The position numbers and the translations under genes were made by a program. Below, in pieces: positions 22,684 through 33,760 of a stretch of DNA of 64,000 bases. Below the pieces are notes generated by a model. The model was not told where the DNA came from, did no database searches, and saw only the letters and a list, made by a program, of their open reading frames with translations. Position 1 is the first letter of the stretch; each line of letters starts with the position of its first letter. The DNA lies in NCBI GenBank assembly GCA_014526335.1, contig JACTAT010000049.1, positions 930,001-994,000 on the forward strand, given 5' to 3'. This stretch comes from Chrysaora quinquecirrha. Lineage: Eukaryota > Cnidaria > Scyphozoa > Semaeostomeae > Pelagiidae.

Positions 22684-24004
22684 GAGCTTACGAAAATCCC
22701 CGATAGCTACGTAAATATTTCTTGTAAATTTTGCTTTTCATTTTTGGCAGTTTGTATTGAGGAGGCTTTTTGTTTTACACAACTCTTCAATCTAGCCTTG
22801 TGAAGCTAACTTCACCAACCAAATTTTTCAACAAAATTTCCAATATGTCTGAGCAGCTTGGTCTAAGAAAGCTGTAAGAGGAGGTCAAATATGAATGAGG
22901 GAGGAAAATGATATTTTGATCCAACAATGGAAGGACAATGCCCTAGTTACCTTGTTATCTAATTTTCCAACAACATTTCCAAGATGCCCCTAAATGTGCT
23001 TTGTAAATTCATATGACTGTAATGTTTCCAGTTGTTATTCGGTTACAATAGACAAAGTAAACATGAATGTACAGTGGGCTATTGGTATCTCCAAAGGTTT
23101 TTGTTTGAGTCTTGATGGTTAGTTTTAACTTGTAGATAGATGCTCAAAGTATTTCAGGTGAAAATGTGTGTTTAGTTATTATCATAATATTATTATTCGT
23201 TGCATATGGATTGGATTCAAACTAACTAGTTATTTTACATTACTGATGTGCAATTACGTTATGTGTAGGAAACATTTATTATCTGCTTGGCACTACTGTA
23301 AAGGAACTGGCGACAAGACAATTAACAATAACAAAGAATATACTGTTGCTTGTGAATGTTATTGAAGCTCATGCTTTGCTATGAAGAGGAAATAGATAAA
23401 TAACAAACATGTACCTCTCAGCTTGCCTTTCAAATTTCCTGAAAAAATTTCCAGAGGTGCTGAAGGCAAAAATCTGGAAATTTATATGCCTGTCACGTGA
23501 CCTAAGCAACCTCAAAACCATTTAAAAGCAAGGGAACTTTAAACTGTCTAATTCAAACAAAGCCCTTAGACTTAAAATGTCATTGTTGACCATTTGCTGG
23601 AATAAACTAGTAATTTAAAAAATTATCTTTATAATTAAGTTCATTCTGTAGGTTTTTTGAAGTTGTTCTTCTGATAAATTTTGGGAAATTGGTGTACTGA
23701 AATATCCTTTTGCAAATTTCTTTCCTGAAGAAAAACCCCTCGGGGTTTTAAAGAGAAACCCTACAGAAAGAACCTTGGCGATTTTTAACGATTGGGCGAA
23801 ATATCTGGAAGCACAGTTTTCCTAATCTGTATTCAATTCAAAGTTAAATATATCACAATCATTGTTACTCCATTTTTACTGTTACTGTTACTTGCAATGT
23901 TAAAATTGTTATTTAAATTGTTAAACTTATTTAAAGTGTTAAAATTGTTATTTAAAATTGTTATTTAACATTGTTATTTAACATTGTTATTTAACAAATG
24001 TTAT
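22684..24004. other. AT-rich interval ending in a TTATTTAAC-type microsatellite
   Basis: No gene recognised. From about 23890 to 24010 the sequence is a run of TTGTTATTTAA(CA) words that abuts the MULE scrap at 24005. Confidence 0.5.
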
Positions 24005-24197
24005 TTAAATTAAAATTGCCTACCTTGATTTGACCCTTTTATCATTTGCAGTCTAAAACTAACAATAGGTGCAGAAAAGATGTAGTTCAATGACTTTGGC
24101 TATAGATATTTTTCCTTTTAAACTTAGGCTGCGAGGAAATGGTTTGAGTTTGTCTTTCAGAAGTGCTTTTAACAAATATGACCTCATTTTGACTTGT
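24005..24197 (-). pseudogene. Second, truncated copy of the MULE Ulp1 exon end
   Basis: About 190 bp closely matching 16564-16750, including the exon 8 donor and the last coding residues of the protease region. It lies 1.3 kb outside the MULE's right terminus, so it comes from a different insertion of the same family. Confidence 0.8.
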
Positions 24198-24700
24198 AGT
24201 CCAGCAAATTTGTGAAAGTAATGTGGGTTTTACGGTAAAAGCATGAAAATTGGCACACATATACTTTTTGCTGTCCAAACCCCGATTCTTGTACAAATTT
24301 GTACCATCAACACTTGTGGTCAGTGGTTCTTAACAGTGCCTCAGATTCATACAGAGGCTATATCAAAATGCTTCTCTTTGAATGTGCTTTCAAATTAGCC
24401 TAAGGTTGGTCGAGGTGTTAGCCGGGATCAATTTTTAGTTTTCTCTCCAAGTTTTGGATTTCTTCAAGATCTAGAGTCAGCTGATCTGAATATTTTGAAG
24501 GGTTTGGTCTCTTGAATCGGTGTTTTTATGCCATTTTCTCAGTTTTCAGCTTGATTTTAGTTACCTCACTTGTCTGAAAGATTGAGGAGGTCATTTTGAT
24601 TAACTTCTTACAGCAAATTTGGATGTTTTATAGTCATTTTTATTTTTTTTGTATATAGCCAGTGATTTCTCTTGAATTTTTATCTAAAAATTCAGTAAAT
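24198..24700. other. Interval without a recognised gene
   Basis: Nothing recognised. It is rich in GATTTT/TTTTGA words and precedes the piggyBac relic. Confidence 0.4.
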
Positions 24701-24759
24701 ATGCCCTTATCCAACGAGAATAGCAGCTCAGAGTCTACATTTGAAGAGGAGAGTGATTT

Positions 24760-25490
24760 AAAAGCATAGATAGTGATTCACGGGATGAGTCTGAGACCTC
24801 CAGCTCATCAGAGGATGAACAGAACATTTCAGATGAAAGTTAAGAAGACGTTTCTGCACGACCTAAAAGAAAAAGTATCACGTAACCATCACGAAAAGGC
24901 TCAACCAAAACAAGGTCCTCATCTCCTATCCAAAATGTAGCATCAGCAAGAAGAGTTATTTCTACCTGGAATGAGAGCTATCCCACACAAGATGACAATG
25001 TTCCAACAGATATGAATTTAATCCAAAAAGAGTTCCTTGAATTCAGATCGTGGAGAAAACCAGAAAAGGAAAATTGTCATTGCTTGCAAATGAATTATCA
25101 TTTTTGATGCTGTTCTTCACAAGGCAAATGCTTGAAATGATCTGTAAGTTTTCCAATAAGTATGCAAGCGCTCATATTGCAGCCAACAAGTCCTACCAAA
25201 ACTGAAAAGGTGAATGGGTAGACATTTCTATTGGAGAATTCAAAAGTTTTCTGCCTTTGTTCATTTCCATGGGCATAGTCGATCTAAAAAGGCAAGATTT
25301 GTACTGGTCAACTGAGACTCTATACTATGGATCTTGGGTTTAGAGTTTAGAGCAATAATGGCGTTCTTTTGTGGGAGTGATACTGATGCTGAGGACAAGA
25401 ACGAGAAATTGAGGCAAGTGAGTTACATGTATGATGAAATTAAAACGAAATGCAAACAACTCTTCCAGCGTAGCCAAACTGTTTAAGTAC
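24760..25490 (+). pseudogene. piggyBac transposase, N-terminal half (relic)
   Basis: Starts with an acidic Ser/Glu/Asp-rich leader (about 24775-24840), with two in-frame stops before about 24900. The piggyBac core follows: FFTRQMLEMICKFSNKYAS, GEWVDISIGEFKSFLPLF and DLYWSTETLYYG, then a remnant around FFCGSDTDAEDKNEKLRQ at about 25370-25410. One frameshift falls near 25090 and a TGA near 25207. None of the three catalytic Asp motifs is reached. The gene stops where the Penelope-like composite begins, and no continuation is seen on the far side at 28590. Compare the longer piggyBac copy at 38.6 kb. Confidence 0.7.
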
Positions 25491-25589
25491 TGCCCGCTTG
25501 AGTTTTTCAAGCTTACCAAATCTAAACATAGACAGTCTTGAGTTATACAAAATTTCAAAATTGCCATGAACAGCGGAATCATTTTCGGG

Positions 25590-25633
25590 CATACTTACAA
25601 GCTTTTTTTCCGTCTGACACTCCTCAGAGTATG
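25590..25633 (-). ncRNA. Candidate hammerhead ribozyme, Penelope copy 1
   Basis: In the element's sense: stem I arm CATACT, core CTGAGGA, short stem II, core GAAA, A-rich short stem III, then stem I arm AGTATG. It differs from copy 2 by one extra G before GAAA and a G in stem III, so it may be less active. Hammerheads near Penelope-like element ends are documented. Confidence 0.5.
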
Positions 25634-25874
25634 AACGTCAGAAACAGACCAAAACAATAGGCTAAGGCGAAATTTATAACCAGATGCTGCTCGAAATGCA
25701 CCAATCAGAAAGAATGAAAAGCTGAATTGGCATTGTGTTTTAAACACCAATCAGCTGGTCGGATACAGCAGGAAGACCAATGAATTATTTGAAGAGTCCA
25801 AGTGAGAAAACGAACTTTTTCTGTCTACACAGAACCGGCCTTTTGGTTTAGATGTAGACAGATTCCAAAACCCC

Positions 25875-27726
25875 TCAGTGAAAGAAAGATCTTGCTTGTC
25901 CAATGATTCTGAAAAAATCCTCGCTGTAATTTTCCGCACAAATCGGGTTATCGAGTAGATGTTGTCCTATGGCAGAATTATGTTTAAGACTAGGTTGTTG
26001 TTTAGACCCACGGGGTGGTTGCTCTCTTTGCCGAAAATTATGCAGACGAAAGTTAGTAGGGACATGCTGCTTTATCCTATCACCTAAGCTCTGGGAAGTA
26101 CGACCTACGTACCTGGCATCACACCGGCACAAGAATTCATAAATGACCAAACTTTTCTGTGAGGTAGGTACGCAATCCTTTTGAATGGATGGTAGAACTT
26201 TCCGAGTGCCAAAAACTAACCAAGGGTTGGCAGCAGCGAAGCACTTAGTAATGGCCTTTTTAATTTGACTTAATCTGATCTTTTGCGAAAACAATCCGAA
26301 ATGACGTCCTCAGGGTAAGCGTTTTCAATGAGAATAAACCGTATTTTATCCAATTCTGAATCAAGCCGAGATTTAGAGCAAATCATAAGTGCCCGATGAA
26401 CTATCGTGTTGATGAGGCTAATTTTCCTCTGTTTTGGACTAAAGGAATCCCACCGTGTATAGAGGCCGCTAAAGGTTGGTTTCCTATATATACTGGTGAG
26501 AAATCCAGTAGTAGTGTTTTCAACAAAGACGTCGAGAAACGGCAAAGAGTTGTTTTGCTCCTTTTCGAAAGTAAATTTTAGAGACGGATGCAAGGCGTTG
26601 AGTTTTTGGAGGAAAACGTTACAATCGGACTCTTTTTTGAAAATGGCGAAAGTGTCATCAACATATCGAAAATAAACCAGAGGTTTTGATGTGGAGCCGA
26701 AAAGTTGACCTTCGTAGAAACCAACAAAGATGTTTGCTAGCGCTGGTCCCAATGGGCTCCCCATGGCGACTCCGTCCCTTTGTCGGTACATCTCATTGTT
26801 GAAGCTGAACTCTACCGAATCTATCGATTTCCTACAGTTGGTCAAATTTTCAAATTTCGAATTTAAATAGTCAAAATATCTGTTTGTAGCTGATCAAAAG
26901 ATCAGTGACAATCAAAAATGACCTGTTTTTTCAAAGCCGTATCATACAATATGAAGCAAAAAACCACCCAAATAGTGAGTATCAACCACAGACAGCAAAA
27001 GAATGTCACCGCATCAAGCATAATAACCCACCACAGTAGTGCTTATCCACCACAGTACGCAAAAAACCCCACCACAACAAGCATAATAACCCACCACATT
27101 AAGCATAATAACCCACCACAGTAGTGCTTATCCACCACAGTACACAAAAAACCCCACCACAACAAGCATAATAACCCACAACAGTACGCATAATAACCCA
27201 CCACAGTAGAGCTTATCCACCACAGTACGCAGAAAACCCCACCACAACAAGCATAATAACCCACCACAGTACGCATAATAACCCATCACAGTAGAGCTTA
27301 TCCACCACAGTACGCAAAAAACCCCACCACATCAAGCATAATAACCCACCACAGTACGCATAATAACCCACCACAGTAGAGCTTATCCACCACAGTACGC
27401 AAAAAACCCCACCACAGTACGCAAAATACACCACAACAGTAGTACGTATCCACCACAGTAGTGTGTATAGATTTGCTAGCGTGGTTAGTGAAAAGGCTGC
27501 TGATGTTGAAGGAACACATAAACGATTTTGCCGGGTCTAACGGAAGGTTTTGAATAACATTAGCAAAAGAAAAAGAATCTGAAATACAATTTTTAGAATA
27601 AAGTTCCAAAACAGGTGCTAAAATTTCCGAAAGCCATTTAGCAAGCTCATGTTCAGCTGAACCAACCATAGATAGAATAGGCCTAAGAGGAACGTTGGGT
27701 TTGTGAGTTTTAGGTAGACCATTCAT
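25875..27726 (-). pseudogene. Penelope-like reverse transcriptase plus GIY-YIG endonuclease, copy 1
   Basis: Reads right to left. NGLPKTHKPNVPLRPILS (27690-27726) and CSFNISSLFTN (motif A, about 27490-27520) form the first part. A minisatellite at 26960-27468 interrupts. Then DGVAMGSPLGPALANIF (motif B) and YFRYVDDTF (motif C with the catalytic DD), in an open frame at 26270-26845. About 95 bp are missing near 26275 relative to copy 2, shifting the frame. The endonuclease follows: VIYEFLCRCDARYVGRTSQ, a GIY-YIG-type nuclease. The N-terminus is absent beyond 27726. Penelope enzymes prime from nicked target DNA; this copy is inactive through the insertion and the frameshift. Confidence 0.85.
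26960..27468. repeat. Minisatellite inside the Penelope reverse transcriptase
   Basis: Variable units built from CCACCACAGTACGC, AAAAAACCCCACCACAACA and AGCATAATAACCCA phrases. The array separates motif A from motif B of the enzyme. On the minus strand the units stay open for long stretches as Tyr/Cys/Gly/Val/Trp-rich peptide. Those frames come from the repeat and are not a gene. Confidence 0.9.
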
Positions 27727-28352
27727 TGAAAACGGTTACCCTGAGGACGTCATTTCGGATTGTTTTCGCAAGAAGATCGCAAGTTTTTCGGCTGATAAAA
27801 AGCATGGTCCGCAAAAGTGCCCTGTTTACCTAAAAATGCCTTGGATAGGAAATGTCTCATTGCGATTCGAAAGTCAAATTAAAAAGGCCATTACTAAGTG
27901 CTTCGCTGCTGCCAACCCTCGTTTAGTTTTTGGCACTCGGAAAGTTCTACCATCCATTCAAAAGGATTGCGTACCTACCACACAAAAAAGTTTGATCATT
28001 TATGAATTCCCGTGCCGGTGTGATGCCAGGTAGGTAGGTCGTACTTCCCAGAGATTAGGTGATAGGATAAAGCAGCATGTCCCTACTAACATTCGTCTGC
28101 ATAATTTTCGGCAAAGAGAGCAACCACCCCGTGGGTCTAAACAACAACCTAGTCTTAAACATGATTCCGCCATAGGACAATATCTACTCGATAACCCGAT
28201 TTGTGCGGAAAATTACGAGGATTTTTTCAGAATCATTGGCCAAGCAAGATCTTTGTTTCAGTTAGGGGTTTTGGAATCTGTCTACATCAAAACCAAAAGG
28301 CCTGTTCTGTGTAGACAGAAAGAGTTCGTTTTCTCACTTGAACTCTTCAAAT
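27727..28352 (+). pseudogene. Penelope-like element copy 2: RT end and GIY-YIG endonuclease
   Basis: Starts in the last residues of the reverse transcriptase (GYPEDVISDCFRKK) and runs through a linker lost from copy 1 (about 27770-27870) into the GIY-YIG domain around IIYEFPCRCDAR. The first breaks are an in-frame TAG at about 28030, within the catalytic Tyr-Val-Gly motif, and a later frameshift. The 5' part of the element is missing, as usual for truncated retroelement copies. The 3' tail to 28567 matches copy 1 in inverse orientation. Confidence 0.85.
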
Positions 28353-28505
28353 AATTCATTGGTCTTCCCGCTGTATCCGACCAGCTGATTGGTGTTTAAA
28401 ACACAATGCCAATTCAGCTTTTCGTTCTTTCTGATTGGTGCATTTCGAGCCGCATCTAGTTATAAATTCCGCCTTAGTCTATTGTTTCTGTCTGTTTCTG
28501 ACGTT

Positions 28506-28548
28506 CATACTCTGAGGAGTGTCAGACGAAAAAAAGCTTTTAAGTATG
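28506..28548 (+). ncRNA. Candidate hammerhead ribozyme, Penelope copy 2
   Basis: Stem I is CATACT (28506-28511) with AGTATG (28543-28548), six perfect pairs. Core CTGAGGA (28512-28518) fits CUGANGA. Stem II/loop is GTGTCAGAC (28519-28527, only two clear pairs). Core GAAA is at 28528-28531. Stem III is four A-U pairs closed by AGC, followed by U-A at 28541-28542 as the cleavage-site U-H. All conserved core positions are present. The very short stem III is typical of retroelement hammerheads. The weak stem II is the main doubt. Confidence 0.55.
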
Positions 28549-28649
28549 CCCGGAAATGATTCCGCTCTCATCCCAATTCTAAACATAGACCTACTCTAAA
28601 TAATTCAAGATTTTGAAGATTTTATATCAGTCTCGTTTGGGATCTAAAA

Positions 28650-29735
28650 GCACGTGCTTTGATCAGCAAGGGCCTAACTTTGTACTCCGTACAACAGTTG
28701 CAAAGATTTTTTCTTCTGCAAAAAACTATGATGAGCAAATTTAAGATTTTGACACAACAGAATGAAATAGAAGAATCAAGAAAAATAGCAATGGATTTGT
28801 CAAAATGTTTTATTTGCAAAGAAGGTTTGCAGTGCCCAGCACGATCAAAGCCCTCAGATATTGAAAGTGGAGCTTGGTACAGAACAATTGCTGATAACAT
28901 ACTACGATTTCATGGATTGTAATGCTTACCAATGCCAATCGATTGAGATCTTTTGAATGAATGTAATCGCTTAACAGAAAAACTATAACTTAACAATGCC
29001 AAATGGCATAAGGGATGCTATAATAAATTCAATAGCTTGAAGTTGAAGAGAGCAGAAAAAAGGAAAGCCCAATCCCAAAATGATGCTGAAAACAGGACAA
29101 AATTTACAAGGAATAATAGTTGGGCCGCTGCAAATGCATCATTTCAAGACAAATGCTTTTTTTGTGATGTGGCATTGGGTGACTTGCATCAGGCATCCAC
29201 TTTTAACATTGACTAAGAAAATGTGCAATAGATTTGCAAGATACACTGCTCCTTGCCAAGCTTAGTGCTGGAGACATGATATCGCAGGAAGCAGTTTATC
29301 ACGACAAGTTTCTTGTTTCACTTTACAACAGAGCAAGCCGATAAACGGTAAGTGAAACTTCAAACACAAGCACTAAACGGGTTGAGGGTATAGCCCTTTC
29401 AGAGTTAACATCGTTTATGGAAGAAACATATGCAACTTTGAAGGTTAAACCAGCTTTCAAACTCGCAGATCTCGGAAGGCTGTATAAAAGCCGTTTAGCA
29501 AGCCTTGGTGCTCCAGTTTCAGAAAGAGTGCAGAGTACAGAGCTAAAAAACCGAATTTTAACAAGCCTACCTGATGTGCAAGCTCAAAAGACATCACGCA
29601 ATGTTCTTTTAGCTTTCAAAGATGATGTTTCAATTTCGTTGCAACAAGGATGCATGTGTGATTATGATGATTAGGCAATGATACTTTCTCAAGCAGCAAA
29701 AATTCACTGACATGATATGCATCCCTTCTGATTCT
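28650..29735 (+). pseudogene. Relic of an uncharacterised, apparently transposon-linked family
   Basis: Recognisable pieces in one direction: CFICKEGLQCPARSK and WYRTIADNILRFHGL (28659-28922), then AKWHKGCYNKF with a Lys/Arg-rich segment and CFFCDVALGDLHQAS in other frames (about 28990-29180), and PAFKLADLGRLYKSRLASLG to SLPDVQAQKTSRNVLL (29417-29674). Paired cysteines and the K-W-H-K-x-C-Y phrase suggest N-terminal zinc binding. I recall similar uncharacterised predicted proteins from cnidarian genomes and cannot name an activity. Stops and frame changes about every 250 bp show it is dead. Confidence 0.5.
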
Positions 29736-31559
29736 CTGTTTAGAATACAAATCTAAATAACAAGTAATTTAGCTGTTCAATTTAAAAATAACTCAACTTG
29801 CTTACATCACTATGGAACACTGACAAAGCATGATTGTTAGAGGACAGAATGTTCAAAAACAATACTGACATGATTTAGTACAGCTAATTTTGTTCTTATT
29901 CTTTGCAGCCTTCCATTTTCCTTGCTTGAATTTATCTTCAGGGTTTTTCATTTGCTGTTGTAGTAATTTCTCAGAGACTGACAAATCCAGTCGAGGAACA
30001 CTCATCCCATTTGCCCTTAGCTCATTGGCGGTTGTCACAGCAAGCTTCTTTTTGTTAATCGCTATTCGTTTGTTTACTCACTTCTTTATTATGTGTTTCA
30101 GTTGACAGGCATAAATTTTGCCTTTGATTGGCAACGGTGGTATATTGGTAAAACATTGTGGTATATCAGTTACTTCATAATCTAACAAATAAAGTTTACT
30201 AACATTATTCCTTGTTTTTTTATGACTAAAGAAATTTTCAACATTCTTCAATGTTCTATTTATTTTGCAACAAAGGATTTTAATTTCCTGCAGTAAAATA
30301 CGTTTTCTTGTACTCTGATGATGCCTTTGAACCATTTTGGTGCAGCAGCAATCTTGTGTTTTTGATATGCCATTACGTAATGATAGATAGATATCATTTC
30401 ATTCAAACACAAACGTTGCAAGGCTAGTTAACTACATTAATTACATACTTTCGAAAACATACAAGTACAACTAAATTAAATATAAAATGGGTTGGGGACA
30501 AAAAGAAAAAATCTACGAGAAACTATCAAGCTAAGTGTCCTTTGTTTTAAAAAGTGACACGGGCAGGAACAGGATGGCTTTGTCTTGCAGCTAGAACAAT
30601 TATTCTTTTAAAATTTTTGATCAAAATTTTGAAGCTTCCTGTACCAAAAAGCTAGGAACAAAGCTGGGGCACTGGGATTTCCAAGGATTTCCCCAGGTTG
30701 CCCAGCTGTTTTCAAAAGTTGGTCAAAATTAAAGCCCAGGTTTCTAGGAAAGCTAGAAATTGTTGACCCAGCTTTGTGACATTTCTGGGAAAGCTAGGAA
30801 TTATTTTCCCAACATTTTGGGAAAACTGGGAAATTCAACAAGCTAGGAAAATTGTGGAGAATTGAAAACGAATTTGAGTAAAATAAAAAAGCATATTTTG
30901 CACTTATCAGGCTTTACTTCATTAGGATTGCTATGTATCTTCAATCAAAGGTGACGTCAGCAACTTGAATGACATTAACAACAATGATGATCTTAGTACA
31001 GAAGCTTCTTTTAGTTTAGAAACATCTTTTCATGAATCGGCAAACCGGCACAATCATTCTGATGAAGATGAAGATGATGCAGATAGTGAGCTAAATAACT
31101 CTTTTGAAAGTGATGACCACTTGCAAAACTGCTGCCACAAGTCAAAGGAACATCAACATTTCGCAACAATGCGTTACCAAGAAGGCAAGGTTTTTTCCAA
31201 ATGACACAAACCAACCAAAATTTTTTAACTTGTTCTCGATGATAGTTTACTACATAATTTTTCATGCACAGTTTAGAAGTTATTTATGATCAAGCAAAAA
31301 ATCAAATGCAATATTGTAGTGGTCCTAGTCACTTCAGCATTTGATTAGAGATCATAATCTGCGCTACGTTTTTCGATCAAGACCTCTAATAGCAACTAAG
31401 CTGTCCCATGAGCAGAAAACGGAGGAGCTACAAAAAGTAGCTGCTATCTCCTGGATGTGATGTGAAAGTTCACAGTAGTTTGAACCAACCAGATTTTACC
31501 ATGCTGCAGCAAAGAGCGCAGTACGGATGCAAAGCTGGATGTCCACAGTGTGATTGAAA
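29736..31559. other. Interval with unrecognised short frames
   Basis: Minus-strand frames at 29853-30038 (NELRANGMSVPRLDLSV) and 30078-30335, and a plus-strand acidic frame at 30965-31204 (HSDEDEDDADSELNNSF), may be scraps of transposon proteins. A stretch around 31340-31460 reads LIRDHNLRYVFRSRPLIA. None is recognised. 30600-30870 repeats GGGAAAGCTAGGAA-like words. Confidence 0.3.
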
Positions 31560-32375
31560 TTCAAACTGAATCACCCATATCTCTCTGAATCCCAAATTAC
31601 CCCATTCTGCCAATTTTCAACGAAAAGTTAACAACTTTCATTTTCTGCCACCAGTTAGCCAATATATCCTCATTTTGCCCCACTTTACGCCAAAACTTTT
31701 AATTTCAGAAAACAAAGTCCTTATTAGAAATTAACACAAAAAATACCCATTTCGTTTTCTGCCCCAACCCCATTTTATCCTCACTTAATCCTGGAAACAA
31801 AAAAAAAAATTAAAAGAAAAGTATAGATTTGAAATCAACACCACAAATTACCCGTTTTCTCCCAATTTTTAGCATAATTGAACAAATTTTTTCCTGCCCC
31901 TATTTACCTAATTTGCCCCTATTTGGTCCCATGGTTGGCCCACAGAACTGAAACATGTTGAAAAATTAAGCTCAGATTTGAAAACGGCACCCAAAATTAC
32001 TCCTTTCTACCAATTTTCAGTGTAATTGCACAACTTTTATTTTTCTGCCTTCACTTACCTAATTGGCCCACATTTAGTCCCCTAGTTGATCCCAAAAACT
32101 GAATCATATTGAAAAATAAAGCTCAGACTCAAAAATAGCACCCTGAATTACCCTTTTCAACCAATTTTCAACAAAATCACACAAATTTTACTTTTCTGTC
32201 CCCATTTCCTTAATTTTCTGTCCCCTTTTTGAGCCCAGGACTAACAATTTTGAAGGTTAAGTTCAGAGTCGAAAATAGCACCCCAAATTACTCCTTTCTA
32301 CCAATTTCAGGGTTATGGCACAACTTTTATTTTTCTGCCCCCATGTACCTAATTTGCCCCCTTCTCAACCATACA
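31560..32375 (+). repeat. Tandem repeat, ~150-bp unit, five to six diverged copies
   Basis: Each unit has TTACTCCTTTCTACCAATTT, then CACAACTTTTATTTTTCTGC, then CCTAATTTGCCC phrases. Copies differ by substitutions and small indels. The pyrimidine-rich strand is plus. It is not coding. Confidence 0.8.
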
Positions 32376-33339
32376 CAAACAACCCCAGCTCTCTACGGGA
32401 AAATGAATTTCACAAATTGGAGAAAAAACTGTGCTGGCAAACACTGGGCATTATCATGCAGATATGTGTAACCTCTCGCAAGTTGCTTGCCAATTGGCTG
32501 AGATAAAGGTTGGGGGTGTCCAGTGGTTTTAGGGCTTTCAGATGCAGTTGGCCATTTCATTGGTTTGACTTTTATGGGGGTAAGGCATAATTTTTTTAAT
32601 TTCCATTAAGATCCTGTTGATTTAACCATTACAACGAAATAAAATTAAAAAAGCATTTTACCATCATTACCAACGTTCTACTTATCTTAACTATTGTTTT
32701 ACACCATTTCCTTTCTTTCAGTGTAACATCGCTTGAAAGTTCATAACACTGACGGAATCTGCTAGGGATGCTGCAGATATATATATCTCTCAGAAATGCC
32801 CTCCCATTACTTTCCTTTGTGATACTGCATGCACATAAGTCAGATATATGAACTTGAGAGATCAAGAATTGACAGGCAGGCTATGGAGGAAATTTGATTG
32901 ATGTTTTCAAGAACCAAAGCCTGGCTGTACTCCAGATAAGGCAAGTATAATACCTTATAGTTATCTTGATCTCAGATTTGTATTGGTATCTTGGATGCTA
33001 ACAGCTATGTGTGTAAATTGCAATTGATGCCTATTGTAGTGGATGCTGCCATTTGGTGAACATTCTGCTCTTTCCATTCAAGAATACTCAGAGTAAATTC
33101 AAGCCCATTGTCTGAGGTTTGTTCTTGTTCCCATGTTGATGACACCTATGTTTTGTATCAAAGCTTCTGACCTTAAATTTTAAAGGGAGTGACTATTTTG
33201 ATGGCCATGTCTCCACGTGTCATACACATCAACTCCTCTAATGTCAAGTGCGAACTTTGTCTCCTCCATTGATTTGAAAAGCTTAAATGCGTTAATTTGA
33301 GTACATAATTTAAAGTGCAAGTCTTATTCGCAGGACCAA
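32376..33339. other. Interval without a recognised gene
   Basis: No coding homology or regular repeat recognised on either strand. Confidence 0.4.
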
Positions 33340-33760
33340 AACTTTCCATTCATTGTGACTTCTGAATACCGGCCGATGACCAAAAGAGATGCAAAAGGAA
33401 ATGAAGATGATTTCATTCATCCAGTCTCAGGAACTTCCAGACGTTTTGTGCTTGGTGACAGGTTCCATTCAGCAAAAAACCCTCACAAATCTGAGCTTTG
33501 TTCCTTCAACAATATCAACCTATGCAAGCAAGCTGCAACAACTCGCACATCAGTCTAAGAAGCCCAGAATAATGCAAAGAAAGACAAGCTATTGCGAAGT
33601 GATACCACTTAAAGTTTCCTTGTTCATTTCCTTTTCGATTATCTCATGGAGTATTATCAGAATGAAAGGATTGTTGATGAGCAGAAGAGAAGAATATCCA
33701 AAGACGGTAAGCAGAAAACTACAAGGGGTACGTTTTCGCACATCATGAAAACTGGAGTAA
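33340..33760 (+). pseudogene. Relic of a second uncharacterised multi-copy family (GDRFHS...PHKS)
   Basis: A single frame with two in-frame stops (about 33556 and 33612) reads FVLGDRFHSAKNPHKSELC, then EAQNNAKKDKLLRS and HFLFDYLMEYYQNERIVDEQ. The spacing of D-R-x-H, P-H-K-S, the N-x-x-K run and the Y-L-M-x-Y-Y-Q-N-E phrase matches uncharacterised transposon-like proteins I associate with cnidarians and fish. Function is unknown. The frame remains open to 34017 in a second stretch, but the homology fades after about 33760. Confidence 0.45.

Larger units (their letters stand above)
25521..28590. mobile_element. Composite of two head-to-head Penelope-like retroelements
   Basis: A minus-strand copy (27726 down to about 25573) and a plus-strand copy (27727 up to about 28567) meet back to back. 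They share about 0.75 kb covering the end of the reverse transcriptase, the GIY-YIG endonuclease and the 3' untranslated tail, so the block has inverted 3' ends facing outward. A 13-bp direct repeat, TCTAAACATAGAC, lies outside both ends (25521-25533 and 28578-28590) and may be a target duplication. Inverted or tandem partial copies are a known Penelope feature. Both outer ends carry a hammerhead-ribozyme-like sequence. Confidence 0.8.

Noticed and set aside
27043..27434. Minus-strand frames rich in Tyr, Cys, Gly and Trp, as a secreted repeat protein
   Set aside because: They are translations of the minisatellite and stop irregularly; the flanking sequence belongs to a reverse transcriptase.
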